DNA from: Desertimonas flava
GTDB taxonomy: Bacteria > Actinomycetota > Acidimicrobiia > Acidimicrobiales > Ilumatobacteraceae
Direction: 5' to 3'
Assembly (NCBI RefSeq): GCF_003426815.1
Contig: NZ_QKYK01000021.1
Coordinates: 32,960-96,959, forward strand
DNA length: 64,000 bases
Shown: positions 1 through 7,768 of the stretch, one piece after another
Layout: each line of letters begins with the position of its first letter
Numbering within the stretch: the stretch's first letter is position 1
Position numbers and translations under genes: made by a program
Notes under the pieces: model-generated
Database searches by the model: none
Seen by the model: only the letters and a program-made list of their open reading frames with translations
What the model was told of the DNA's origin: nothing

Positions 1-1065
1 TGGCTGCCGTTCGGCAAGCGCACCGCAGCCGACATCACGTTCCCGCTCGCCCCGACGTTCGACAGCCACGGCATCGACTTCGTCCACGCCGAAGCGACCG
101 AGCTCGACCTCCGATCGAAGAAGGTCGAGACGACCGCTGGCGCCTACGACTACGACTACCTCGTGATCGCCACGGGCTACCGCAACGACTTCGACGCCGT
201 CGAGGGGATCGGACCGGGCGGCAACGCCCACACGATCACGACCCTGGCGGACGCCGAGCGGGCCGGTCGCGCGTGGTGGCAGTTCCTCGACGAGCCGGGC
301 GACGTCGTGGTCGGTGCCGTCGAGGGTGCCGGCTGCTTCGGCGCCGCGTACGAGTACCTCTTCAACGTGTCCCACCAGCTGCGCAAGGCAGGGCTCAAGA
401 GCAAGGTCAAGCTCACGTACGTCACACCGGAACCGGTGCTCGGGCACTTCGGCATCGGCGGCCTCCCTCACGGCGAGACGCTGCTCGGGATGTTCATGCG
501 GAAGGAGCACATCGCATCCGTCGTCGACACCGCCATCGGCCACGTCGACGACGGTCGCGTCGTGCTCGCCGACGGCACGGGCATCGACTTCGCCTACGCC
601 ATGATCATCCCGCCGTTCCTCGGCCAGCCGGTGATCGCCAAAGCGACCGACATCGCCGACGCGAAGGGCTACGTCAAGGTCCGCGACACCTACCAGACCG
701 AGCCGTACGACGACGTCTACGCGGTCGGCATCGCGGCCGCGGTGGCCGCGCCGTGGCAGACCGCGCACGCGGTCGGCATCCCCAAGACCGGCCTGCCGAC
801 CGAGCAGCAGGCGCACGTCGCGGCGAAGAACATCGTCGCCCAGATCAATGGGGAGGCGCCGAATGTCCACAAGTCGTTCGGTGAGATCCCGGCGGTCTGC
901 GTGATGGACGCCGGCAACAACGGCGTGCTCATCCTCGCAGACAAGATGCTGCCGCCACGGAAGCACGGCGTGCTGATCCCCGGGCCGCAGAACCACCTCA
1001 TGAAGCTCGCGTTCGAGAAGTACTTCCTGTGGAAGGCGCAGCACGGCTACGTCAACCTCCCTTGA
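1..1065 (+). CDS. Sulfide:quinone oxidoreductase-like flavoprotein (5' truncated by window edge)
   Basis: The reading frame is open from base 1, so the start and the N-terminal FAD-binding glycine motif lie outside the window; 354 residues remain. Visible features are the NAD(P)/FAD-oxidoreductase motif YDYLVIATGYRND, two cysteines in SQR-like contexts (GAGCFGAAYE and AVCVMDAGNNG) and the family-typical tail YFLWKAQHGYVNLP. SQR enzymes are peripheral membrane flavoproteins that oxidise sulfide or persulfides and pass electrons to quinone, using a cysteine pair. An aminotransferase of the cysteine-desulfurase fold follows after 19 bp and is probably cotranscribed; thioredoxin lies 3.8 kb away. 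Flavocytochrome c sulfide dehydrogenase or another pyridine-nucleotide-disulfide oxidoreductase remain alternatives. Confidence 0.8.
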   Translation, partial: WLPFGKRTAADITFPLAPTFDSHGIDFVHAEATELDLRSKKVETTAGAYDYDYLVIATGYRNDFDAVEGIGPGGNAHTITTLADAERAGRAWWQFLDEPGDVVVGAVEGAGCFGAAYEYLFNVSHQLRKAGLKSKVKLTYVTPEPVLGHFGIGGLPHGETLLGMFMRKEHIASVVDTAIGHVDDGRVVLADGTGIDFAYAMIIPPFLGQPVIAKATDIADAKGYVKVRDTYQTEPYDDVYAVGIAAAVAAPWQTAHAVGIPKTGLPTEQQAHVAAKNIVAQINGEAPNVHKSFGEIPAVCVMDAGNNGVLILADKMLPPRKHGVLIPGPQNHLMKLAFEKYFLWKAQHGYVNLP

Positions 1066-1084
1066 TCGGCGATCGCGACCACCC

Positions 1085-2479
1085 ATGACGACTGAGCTCA
1101 CCACACGAGCCGGCCTTGCCGCCCTGGTAGGCGACGGTCTACCCAGCGCCTGCATCGACGGTCGGGAACGCCCGTACCTGAGCCTCGACGCGGCGGCCTC
1201 GACCAGTGCGCTGCCCGCGGTGGCACAGGCCGTCCAGGAGTTCCTCCCCTGGTACTCGAGCGTCCACCGCGGCGCCGGCCTCAAGTCGCAGCGCTCGACG
1301 AACGCGTACGAGGCCGCCCGCACGGCGGCGCTGTGCTTCGCCGGACGCCCAGCCGGCGGCGACGACGTGGCGATCATCTGCCGCAACACGACCGAAGCCA
1401 TCAACCACCTCGCCTACCGCCTCCGCCTCGAGACCGACGACGTCGTCGTGACGACCGTCGCCGAGCACCACGCCAACCTCCTCCCGTGGGCTCGTCTGTG
1501 CCGACGCCGGTACGTGGAGTGCGACCGACGCGGCACCTTCACCATCGAGGACGTCACCGCCGCCCTCGATGACGCCGCGCGACCTCGGCTGCTCGCGATC
1601 ACCGCCGCGTCGAACGTCACCGGATGGATACCACCGATCGACGCGATCATCGACGCCGCCCACGAACGCCACGTGCCCGTGCTCGTCGATGCCGCCCAGC
1701 TCGCCGCGCACCGGCCGCTCCCGTCTGGCGCCGATTTCGTCGCCTGGAGCGGTCACAAGATGTATGCGCCGTTCGGCGCCGGCGTCCTGGTCGGTCCTCG
1801 CGCCGCGTTCACCGACGGCGATCCCTTCCTTGCCGGCGGCGGCGCCGTCGACCTCGTCGGTCTCGACGAGGTGGCGTGGACCGATCCACCCGACCGGGAG
1901 GAGGCCGGCTCGCCGAACGTGATCGGCGCCGTCGCCCTCCACGCCGCCATCGACGCGCTCGGCGGCATCGGCTGGGACGCGATCGCCACGCACGACCGGG
2001 CGATCCAACGCCGTCTGCACGTCGCGCTCACCGAGATCCCCGGCGTGACCGTGCTCGGCCCCGACCTCCCCGACGCCGCGCTGCCACTCGCCACGTTCAC
2101 CGTCGCAGGTGTGCCGCACGCACTCGTCGCCGCCCGGCTCAGCAACGAGCACGCCATCGGCGTCCGCCACGGCTGCTTCTGCGCCCATCCCTACCTCGTC
2201 CGCCTGCTCGGCCTGGACCCACAGGCGATCGCTGCGCACTGGGACGCCGTCCGGCACGGAGACCGCCACGCCATGCCCGGCGCGGTCCGAGCCAGCGCCG
2301 GGATCTCCACCTCGCTGGCGGACATCGATCGCTTCGCCGCCGCGGTGGCCGACATCGCATCGGGGCGGCCGGCACCGGTCACCTACCGCCAAGACTCGAC
2401 CACCGGCGACTACCACCTCGACGGCAGCCCAGGGACGGGCGATCGCCGTGCACTCGGCGCGTCATGTGCCCGCGGTTGA
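1085..2479 (+). CDS. Class V aminotransferase, cysteine desulfurase/SufS-like
   Basis: This 464-residue PLP enzyme has the class V layout: His128 in AEHHANLLPW, Asp202 and Gln205 in VLVDAAQLAAH, the Schiff-base lysine at about Lys225 in WSGHKMYAPFGAG, and a Cys pair (Cys364, Cys366) in RHGCFCAHPY where group II desulfurases keep their active cysteine. The family takes sulfur from cysteine or a related thiol and leaves alanine plus an enzyme persulfide. It is about 50 residues longer than SufS because of an unrelated C-terminal tail. It follows the SQR-like gene closely, and no suf or isc genes are visible, so a role in sulfur metabolism or detoxification is more likely than general Fe-S assembly. 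Substrate not determined. Confidence 0.8.
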   Translation: MTTELTTRAGLAALVGDGLPSACIDGRERPYLSLDAAASTSALPAVAQAVQEFLPWYSSVHRGAGLKSQRSTNAYEAARTAALCFAGRPAGGDDVAIICRNTTEAINHLAYRLRLETDDVVVTTVAEHHANLLPWARLCRRRYVECDRRGTFTIEDVTAALDDAARPRLLAITAASNVTGWIPPIDAIIDAAHERHVPVLVDAAQLAAHRPLPSGADFVAWSGHKMYAPFGAGVLVGPRAAFTDGDPFLAGGGAVDLVGLDEVAWTDPPDREEAGSPNVIGAVALHAAIDALGGIGWDAIATHDRAIQRRLHVALTEIPGVTVLGPDLPDAALPLATFTVAGVPHALVAARLSNEHAIGVRHGCFCAHPYLVRLLGLDPQAIAAHWDAVRHGDRHAMPGAVRASAGISTSLADIDRFAAAVADIASGRPAPVTYRQDSTTGDYHLDGSPGTGDRRALGASCARG

Positions 2480-2528
2480 CGCCGGCGCGGACGCGGCGAC
2501 ACGGCGCAGCCATGACGACGGACCGGTG

Positions 2529-3227
2529 ATGCGAGCCTCACGCGTGCTCATCGTCGACGACGAGGCGACGATTCGTGACATCGTGCGCCGCTATCTCACC
2601 GCCGAAGGGTTCGAGGTCACAGAGGCCGCCGACGGCGACGATGCGCTGCGCCAGCTCGAGCGCGGGTGCCCAGACCTGGTGATCCTCGACGTGATGATGC
2701 CCGGGATCGACGGCCTCGAGGTGCTGCGTCGGATGCGCGCGACCTCCGATGTCTTCGTCATCCTGCTCACCGCCAAGGCCGAAGAGCTCGACAAGCTGGT
2801 CGGGTTGTCGATCGGCGCGGACGACTACATCACCAAGCCCTTCAGCCCCAGGGAGGTGGTCGCCCGCGTTCGCGCCGTCCTGCGCCGCCAGCGCGACGCC
2901 CCGCCGTCGAACCACCACGAGACGATGTCGTTCGCCGGGCTGGTGATCGACTCAGCGCGGCGGGAGGTGCGGAGAGACGGGGAAGCCGTCGACCTCACGG
3001 CGCTGGAGTTCGATCTGCTCGTCGCCCTCGCCACATCACCCGGGCGGGTGTACACCCGCCGCCAACTGCTCGAGCAGGTGTGGGGTTGGGACTACGTCGG
3101 CGACGACCGAGTCGTGGATGTCCACATCCGCAACCTTCGCCGCGCGCTCGGCGACGACGCCTCGGCGCCCTCGATCGTCGCCACGGTGCGCGGCGTCGGC
3201 TACAAGTTCGTGGCAGCCCCGGCGTGA
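2529..3227 (+). CDS. OmpR/PhoB-family response regulator
   Basis: The 232-residue protein is a standard two-domain regulator. The receiver domain occupies residues 1-120, with acidic residues in VDDE, phospho-acceptor Asp54 in VILDVMMPG and the conserved Lys in ADDYITKPFSP. A winged-helix DNA-binding domain fills residues 135-230, ending in the typical DDRVVDVHIRNLRRALGD and GVGYKF. The reading frame is open further upstream, but homology starts at RVLIVDDE, so the ATG at 2529 is chosen; a GTG lies just before it. The partner kinase gene overlaps by four bases (GTGA). OmpR-type regulators bind direct repeats about 11 bp apart, and such repeats lie downstream at 4340-4382, which makes the exported-protein gene a likely target. 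Confidence 0.93.
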   Translation: MRASRVLIVDDEATIRDIVRRYLTAEGFEVTEAADGDDALRQLERGCPDLVILDVMMPGIDGLEVLRRMRATSDVFVILLTAKAEELDKLVGLSIGADDYITKPFSPREVVARVRAVLRRQRDAPPSNHHETMSFAGLVIDSARREVRRDGEAVDLTALEFDLLVALATSPGRVYTRRQLLEQVWGWDYVGDDRVVDVHIRNLRRALGDDASAPSIVATVRGVGYKFVAAPA

Positions 3228-4327
3228 GCTGGTGGCGGCGCCTCGGCACGCGGCTGTTCATCTCCTACGCCGCGGTCGCGGGCGCCGGTGCCATCGTGCT
3301 CCTCGTCACGATTCGGCTGCTGGTCCCTCGCATGTTCGACGACCGGATGGGCGCCGGGCTCGGCTCCGGACGCGACCATCCCGGGCACGCCACGCACGAC
3401 GCCCTCGTCGCATCGCTCGATCGGGCGCTCCTCGTCGCACTCGTCGCCAGCCTCGCCACCGCCGCGGTGATCGCGGCGGTCGTCGCCCGCCAGATCCTCC
3501 GCCCGATCGAGCGCGTGCGCGCCGCGACGCGACGCCTCGCGGCCGGCCACTACGACGGGCGCATCGACCCGCCCGCCGAAGCCGAGCTCGCTGCGCTCGC
3601 CGAAGATCTCAACTTCTTGGCGCGTACGCTCGCCGACACCGAACAGCGTCGCGCCGAGCTCGTCGGCGACGTCGCGCACGAGCTCCGCAGCCCGCTCACG
3701 ACCATCCGTGGCTATGCCGAGGGGATGCTCGACGGCGTCATCGCGCCCGAACGCGCTGTCCTCACCGCGATGCTGTCCGAGGTCGACCGCCTCCAGCGTC
3801 TGGCCGGTGACCTGAGCGCGTTGTCGAACGCCGACGAGGGTCGCCTGACGTTCTCGGACGCGCCGGTGGACATGCACGAGCTGGCCGCTGCGGTCGTCAA
3901 CTCGTTCCGCCGTCGCGCCGTGGAGCAGGGCGTGGACCTTCGCCTCGCGGGCCAGCCGGCAATGGTGCGCGGCGACCGTGACCGACTCGTCCAGGCAGTC
4001 GGCAACCTCGTCTCGAACGCGCTGACGTACACGCCCGCCGGCGGGCGTGTCACCGTCGAGGTGGGCGCCGACGCGACGACCGCGACGGTGACCGTCACCG
4101 ACACCGGCATCGGGCTCGCGGCGCACGACGTGGAGCGTGTCTTCGAGCGCTTCTACCGGGTGCAGGGCGTCACGCGGCCACCCGGCGGCAGCGGCATCGG
4201 TCTTGCCATCACCCGCTCCCTCGCACGGGCCCACGGCGGCGACGTGGTCGCGTTCTCCGAGGGACCGGGTCGGGGCGCGACCTTCACGCTGCGGCTCCCG
4301 GCCGCGGTCCCGCCCGTCGCGACGTGA
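3224..4327 (+). CDS. Sensor histidine kinase (HAMP, HisKA, HATPase_c)
   Basis: 367 residues, starting at a GTG that overlaps the regulator stop. Two transmembrane helices at about residues 12-34 and 66-88 enclose a short extracytoplasmic loop of about 30 residues that is rich in His and Asp. A HAMP linker follows (about 88-140), then the HisKA dimerisation helix with phospho-acceptor His152 in VAHELRSPLTTIRGY, then the ATP-binding domain with NLVSNALTYTPAGG, DTGIGL and the G-rich lid GGSGIGLAITRSLA. The small loop leaves little room for a ligand-binding sensor domain; metal or envelope-stress sensing would fit its His content but is unproven. Confidence 0.92.
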   Translation: MSWWRRLGTRLFISYAAVAGAGAIVLLVTIRLLVPRMFDDRMGAGLGSGRDHPGHATHDALVASLDRALLVALVASLATAAVIAAVVARQILRPIERVRAATRRLAAGHYDGRIDPPAEAELAALAEDLNFLARTLADTEQRRAELVGDVAHELRSPLTTIRGYAEGMLDGVIAPERAVLTAMLSEVDRLQRLAGDLSALSNADEGRLTFSDAPVDMHELAAAVVNSFRRRAVEQGVDLRLAGQPAMVRGDRDRLVQAVGNLVSNALTYTPAGGRVTVEVGADATTATVTVTDTGIGLAAHDVERVFERFYRVQGVTRPPGGSGIGLAITRSLARAHGGDVVAFSEGPGRGATFTLRLPAAVPPVAT

Positions 4328-4339
4328 GCTCGCCGACGT

Positions 4340-4382
4340 GCTTCATCCAAGCTTCACTGCCGCGACGCTGCGCGCTTCATCC
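4340..4382 (+). promoter_or_regulatory. Direct repeats, probable response-regulator binding boxes
   Basis: GCTTCATCC occurs at 4340-4348 and again at 4374-4382, with a related GCTTCACTG at 4351-4359. The steps are 11 bp and 23 bp, close to one and two helical turns, the spacing OmpR-family dimers need. The repeats lie between the kinase stop and the exported-protein gene. Binding is inferred from this spacing and position only. Confidence 0.55.
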
Positions 4383-4433
4383 GTCTGGCGCACCATGACC
4401 TTGTCAGAACGAGAAAGGAAGGAGGTGCCAACG

Positions 4434-4802
4434 ATGCGGAAGCTGCACAAGGCGCTCGTGGCGGGCACCGTTGCCGCGGCGATCCTCGTCCCTGTGGGCC
4501 TCGCCGTCGCGCAGAGCTCGCCGCCGGAGCCCAACCCCATCTGCACCGACGAGCAGCGGGAGGAGCACTGGGCGGTCCGTGACCAGCTCCGTGCCGAGAT
4601 CCTCGATCAGCTCGAGCAGGAGGGCGTGACGGACCCGGACGAGCTCCGAGACGAGCTGCGTACCCGCCTCCACGACGCGATGGAGGACAACTTCGGAGAG
4701 ATCATGGGACCGCATGCCGGCAGCGGCATGGGCGGCCGACATGGCGAGCAGCCGCTCGGCCCGATGCACGGCAACAGCCACGCTCGGCGTGCCCGGCGGT
4801 GA
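4434..4802 (+). CDS. Small exported protein, function unknown
   Basis: 122 residues starting at an ATG behind a near-perfect ribosome binding site (AAGGAAGGAGGTG, 4414-4426). An N-terminal signal peptide (basic MRKLHK, then a hydrophobic stretch to about residue 26, ending GLAVAQS) is followed by a charged, mostly helical body rich in Glu, Asp, Arg and Gln. The Gly/His/Met-rich tail (HAGSGMGGRHGE, then GPMHGN) could bind metal. Putative regulator boxes lie just upstream and a strong terminator just downstream, so it is a single-gene unit probably controlled by the adjacent two-component system. Size and character recall periplasmic stress proteins of the CpxP/Spy type, but I see no family motif. 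Confidence 0.7.
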   Translation: MRKLHKALVAGTVAAAILVPVGLAVAQSSPPEPNPICTDEQREEHWAVRDQLRAEILDQLEQEGVTDPDELRDELRTRLHDAMEDNFGEIMGPHAGSGMGGRHGEQPLGPMHGNSHARRARR

Positions 4803-4814
4803 CCCCGTCCAGCG

Positions 4815-4844
4815 CGGTGGTCCCGCCGGTCGGCGGGACCACCG
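4815..4844. terminator. Bidirectional terminator hairpin
   Basis: CGGTGGTCCCGCC (4815-4827) is a perfect inverted match to 4832-4844 across a four-base GGTC loop, giving a 13-bp GC-rich stem. It lies between the convergent exported-protein and thioredoxin genes. There is no T-tract, as is common in actinobacterial terminators. Confidence 0.8.
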
Positions 4845-4853
4845 TGGTGTCGC

Positions 4854-5228
4854 TCACGCGGACTGCGCCGTGCGCCGCTCCTCGAGCTGCCGGTGCACCT
4901 CGTCCATGTCGAGGTCCCGCACGGCGGCGATGACCTGCTCCAGCGCGGCAGCAGGCAGGGCGCCAGGCTGCGAGAAGACGAGCACCCCGTCGCGGAAGGC
5001 CATGAGCGTGGGGATCGACATGATCCCCGCGGCAGCCGCCAGGCCCTGCTCCTTCTCCGTGTCCACCTTGGCGAACACGACATCCGGGTGCTGTTCGCTG
5101 GCCGCCTCGAACACCGGAGCGAACATGCGGCACGGGCCGCACCAGGACGCCCACCAATCGATGAGCACGATGCCTTCGGCACGCACTGTTGCTTCGAACT
5201 CAGCCTCGGTGAGGTTGACGGTTGTCAC
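4854..5228 (-). CDS. trxA: Thioredoxin
   Basis: 124 residues with the active site WCGPC at residues 29-33 (WWASWCGPCRMFAPVF) and the cis-proline region GIMSIPTLMAF. It reduces protein disulfides and persulfides in the cytoplasm. A C-terminal extension of about 15 charged residues exceeds the usual length near 107. The start is a GTG at 5228 with AAGGAG (5235-5240) six bases upstream. A CsoR-type operator lies 28 bp upstream of the start, and the same operator precedes the neighbouring 59-aa gene, so this copy is probably induced by copper or reactive sulfur rather than being the housekeeping thioredoxin. Confidence 0.92.
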   Translation of the reverse strand: MTTVNLTEAEFEATVRAEGIVLIDWWASWCGPCRMFAPVFEAASEQHPDVVFAKVDTEKEQGLAAAAGIMSIPTLMAFRDGVLVFSQPGALPAAALEQVIAAVRDLDMDEVHRQLEERRTAQSA

Positions 5229-5256
5229 GAGGTACTCCTTCTTCGATGTTGATCAG

Positions 5257-5272
5257 ATACCTATGGGGGTAT
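5257..5272 (-). promoter_or_regulatory. CsoR/CstR-type operator upstream of thioredoxin
   Basis: ATACCTATGGGGGTAT has ATACC/GGTAT arms around a G-tract, the form known for CsoR-family operators (TACCC-n-GGGTA). Read on the minus strand it is ATACCCCCATAGGTAT and matches the site at 5516-5531 at 14 of 16 positions. No CsoR or CstR gene is in the window. Confidence 0.6.
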
Positions 5273-5337
5273 AACGAGCGGTGGGCGTGGCGTATTCCGT
5301 CAGCGCCGGCGGCCGACCCGCCAAGGCGCACCGACGC

Positions 5338-5517
5338 TCAACGCCCGCGCAGGCGCTGCCACCAGCTTGACGACCGGGAGTCGCCGGCGGTCGCCCGCGC
5401 CGACGCGCAGTCACAGCGGTCCTCGGGCGCGAGGTGTCCGAGCACCTGCTCGACATGGGCGCCGCATCCTGCCCATGTCGCCTTCCCACATCTCCGGCAC
5501 GTCACCTGTCTGCACAT
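5338..5517 (-). CDS. Small Cys-rich protein of the MCRQVTC type, unknown function
   Basis: This 59-residue protein begins MCRQVTCRRCGKATWAGCGA, a sequence I recognise from a conserved actinobacterial family with no assigned function. Cysteines at positions 2, 7, 10, 18, 35 and 37 suggest a small zinc-binding or redox fold; the Arg/Ser-rich tail is not conserved in my recollection. The reading frame runs further upstream, but homology begins at this ATG (5517). There is no normal ribosome binding site: TACCCT lies seven bases before the ATG, the position of a -10 box for a leaderless transcript, and the CsoR-type operator spans the start codon. It shares this operator with thioredoxin, 109 bp downstream on the same strand. 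Confidence 0.75.
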   Translation of the reverse strand: MCRQVTCRRCGKATWAGCGAHVEQVLGHLAPEDRCDCASARATAGDSRSSSWWQRLRGR

Positions 5518-5531
5518 ACCCCCTAGGGTAT
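5516..5531 (-). promoter_or_regulatory. CsoR/CstR-type operator overlapping a leaderless promoter and start codon
   Basis: ATACCCCCTAGGGTAT is an inverted repeat with perfect six-base arms (ATACCC/GGGTAT). It covers the probable -10 element and the first two bases of the Cys-rich gene's start codon, so bound repressor would block initiation directly. Confidence 0.65.
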
Positions 5532-5657
5532 CCGCAGCGAACTGAGTCCACACCGAAGACGTCCAGAACGCCCGCTGACGAGCTCGGCTCCAGAGTGGTG
5601 GTCCGTCGGACGGTGGGCTGCGCGCCGTACTCTCTGCGAAGACGTTCGGGGGTCGCG

Positions 5658-6158
5658 ATGTCGTGGAGTTCGATGGCAGGGCCGTGGGCGGACCTGCGAG
5701 CGCGCCTGGGCGACGCATCGACGCACCGGTCGTGGAGCATCGATGCCAACGTTGAGCTGGAGGAGCTGGCTCGCTATTGGGAAGGGCGGGGCCTCACCCC
5801 CGAGACGGCCAGGGAGGTCGCTCGGCAGCTGACCGAGCGCGACGCCCTGGCCGCCCAGCTCGAATGGGAGTACGACTTCGAGGAGCCGGTTCCGGCGACG
5901 TTCCCGCTGTGGTTCGGCGTCGGTGCCGGAGTCGCCTACATGCTCGGTGCGCTCGTCCCGCTGCTGATCACGTACTTCGCCCCCGTGGCCATCGAGGCCT
6001 GGGCGATCCTTGGAGCGGTGGCGATCACCCTGATCCTGTCGTCGCTGCTGTGGTCACGGACCGGGCAGCTGATCACCCGCCGGATGTTGGCGCGAACCCT
6101 CGTCGTGGGCGTGCTGACGATGGCGGTCAGCTACGTGGCCGGGGAGCTGCTGCTGTGA
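5658..6158 (+). CDS. Half-length VIT1/CCC1-like membrane protein
   Basis: 166 residues. After a short N-terminus, residues 30-65 (ELEELARYWEGRGLTPETAR, then QLTERDALAAQLEWE) match the cytoplasmic linker and post-linker region of VIT iron/manganese transporters, followed by three hydrophobic helices to the C-terminus. The first two helices of a full VIT protein, which carry the metal-coordinating residues, are absent; compare the 229-residue VIT protein at 62841-63530. The start chosen is ATG 5658 behind GGGGG; ATG 5673 is possible. It overlaps the next gene by four bases (GTGA), so the two are translationally coupled. A transport role is doubtful without the missing helices. Confidence 0.65.
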   Translation: MSWSSMAGPWADLRARLGDASTHRSWSIDANVELEELARYWEGRGLTPETAREVARQLTERDALAAQLEWEYDFEEPVPATFPLWFGVGAGVAYMLGALVPLLITYFAPVAIEAWAILGAVAITLILSSLLWSRTGQLITRRMLARTLVVGVLTMAVSYVAGELLL

Positions 6159-7051
6159 TCGAGGCTGCACCGCGGGCCCAGCGCGAACGGTCGGCGCTAC
6201 GCGTGTCGATCGTGGTGACCGCGGCGTTGAGCATCCTCGGCATCGTCTGGGGCATCACCGCCGGCTCGCAGATGATCCTGCTCGACGGCGCCTACGGATT
6301 CATCGGCATCGTGCTGTCGTGGCTGCTCATCCGGGCCTCGAGCCTGGCTGAGCAAGGCCCGACGACGGACTTCCACTACGGACGGCACGCGGCGACGCCG
6401 CTGGTGATCGGAATTCAAGGTCTCGTCCTCGCCGCGACGCTTGCGTATGCCGCCGTCGAAGGTGTTTACACACTGCGTGCCGGCGGCAGCGACATCACAC
6501 CAGGCTGGGCGATCCTCTACGGAGCCATCGCCACGGCGGCGTCGCTGGTGACCTGGCGCTGGCTCCGTCGGCGAGCGGAGCACTCCGATCTCCTCACCGC
6601 CGAAGCGGCCGCGTGGGGCCTCGGGGCGATGCGCGGCGTCGGGATGGTCGTCGGCTTCACGATCATGCTGCTCCTGCTCGACTCACGATGGGACGGCGCC
6701 GCGGCATACCTCGATCCGGCGATGGTGCTGATCACGTGCGTCGCGTTCGTCCGCATCCCGGTGCGGATGGTCCGCGACGCCGTCGTCGAGCTGCTCGAAG
6801 GGTCACCATCGGCCGACGTGCAGGCCCGGGTTCATGCGGCGATCGACGAGGTCCGCAGGCTCTTCGACATCGATCAGCACGAGGTGAGGATGACCAAGGT
6901 CGGTCCCAAGCTGTACGTCGAGGTCGACGCCAGAGTCCGACCCGACGTCACCGTGTTCCAGGAGCACGAGGTGAGAACGGCCGTCCGTGAGCGCCTCGAT
7001 CAGCTGCCCTACGAGGTGTGGCTCAACGTCGAGCTGCTCCCCCACCCGTGA
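6155..7051 (+). CDS. CDF-like membrane protein with degenerate metal sites
   Basis: 298 residues starting at a GTG inside the previous stop. It has about six transmembrane helices and a C-terminal cytoplasmic domain (from about residue 205, ELLEGSPSADVQARV) like cation-diffusion facilitators, which export Zn, Fe, Mn or Co in exchange for protons. Compared with the canonical CDF protein at 44496-45446, the helix-2 site DALESVVN reads DGAYGFIG here and the helix-5 HLLTD reads WGLGA, so most metal ligands are lost; HYGRH replaces HHFGHGK. It belongs with CDF-like proteins of uncertain substrate, and its coupling to a half-length VIT protein suggests a joint complex. Confidence 0.75.
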   Translation: MIEAAPRAQRERSALRVSIVVTAALSILGIVWGITAGSQMILLDGAYGFIGIVLSWLLIRASSLAEQGPTTDFHYGRHAATPLVIGIQGLVLAATLAYAAVEGVYTLRAGGSDITPGWAILYGAIATAASLVTWRWLRRRAEHSDLLTAEAAAWGLGAMRGVGMVVGFTIMLLLLDSRWDGAAAYLDPAMVLITCVAFVRIPVRMVRDAVVELLEGSPSADVQARVHAAIDEVRRLFDIDQHEVRMTKVGPKLYVEVDARVRPDVTVFQEHEVRTAVRERLDQLPYEVWLNVELLPHP

Positions 7052-7127
7052 CGACGATCACGGCGCCAAAGCCCTCGAATCCCCCGCTGCGCAGGGCTAA
7101 GGTCGCCAGACTTCGAGAGGGGGCGGC

Positions 7128-7745
7128 ATGGACTACGGGGACTCACACCGTCAGCTGCAGGATCGCTTCGACACGCGACGCCTCGCCGACCGTCTGGCCG
7201 GCGTCGCGGGAGATGATCTCAGCGGATTCCGGGACTTCATCGAGGCGCGTGACATGTTCTTCATCGCCACGACCGACTCGGTCGGTCAGCCGCAGTGCTC
7301 GTACAAGGGCGGCGACCCCGGGTTCGTCCGGGTCGTCGACTCGTCGACGATCGCCTTCCCGCTCTACGACGGCAACGGGATGTTCCTCACGGCGGGCAAC
7401 ATGGTGGAGCACCCGTCCGTGGGCCTGCTGTTCATGTCGTTCGAGGACGGCACGCGGCTGCGACTCAACGGCGACGCGTCGATCGATCCCGACGACCCGC
7501 TGATGGCCGACTACCCCGGCGCGCTGTTCGTGGTGCGCGTGCGCACACGCGCCGTGTTCCCCAACTGCCGCCGCTACGTCCACACGCACGCCGACTCCAA
7601 GCCGTCGGTCTTCGTCCCGCGCGGCGACCAGCCGCCGCCCGTGCCGGACTGGAAGCGTGATCCCTGGTTCGACGGAACGCTGCCGGCCGACGATCCGGCC
7701 CTCGACGAGGCGAACCCGAGCGCTCCAGCGATGCCTCACTTCTGA
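7128..7745 (+). CDS. Pyridoxamine 5'-phosphate oxidase-family flavin protein
   Basis: 205 residues with the split-barrel flavin-binding fold: FIATTDSVGQPQCSYKGGDPG (20 residues or so from position 45), then FPLYDGNGMFLTAGNM, HPSVGLLFMSF and RLRLNGDASI. These positions correspond to the FMN/F420-binding strands of the PNPOx-like superfamily. The C-terminal PNCRRYVH and FVPRGDQPPPVPDWKRD segment is typical of the uncharacterised branch that reduces or oxidises small molecules rather than making PLP. The start ATG follows GAGAGGGGGCGGC. It may be cotranscribed with the flavoprotein gene 23 bp downstream. Confidence 0.8.
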   Translation: MDYGDSHRQLQDRFDTRRLADRLAGVAGDDLSGFRDFIEARDMFFIATTDSVGQPQCSYKGGDPGFVRVVDSSTIAFPLYDGNGMFLTAGNMVEHPSVGLLFMSFEDGTRLRLNGDASIDPDDPLMADYPGALFVVRVRTRAVFPNCRRYVHTHADSKPSVFVPRGDQPPPVPDWKRDPWFDGTLPADDPALDEANPSAPAMPHF

Positions 7746-7768
7746 CCCACTGCTGTCACATCGGCGTC

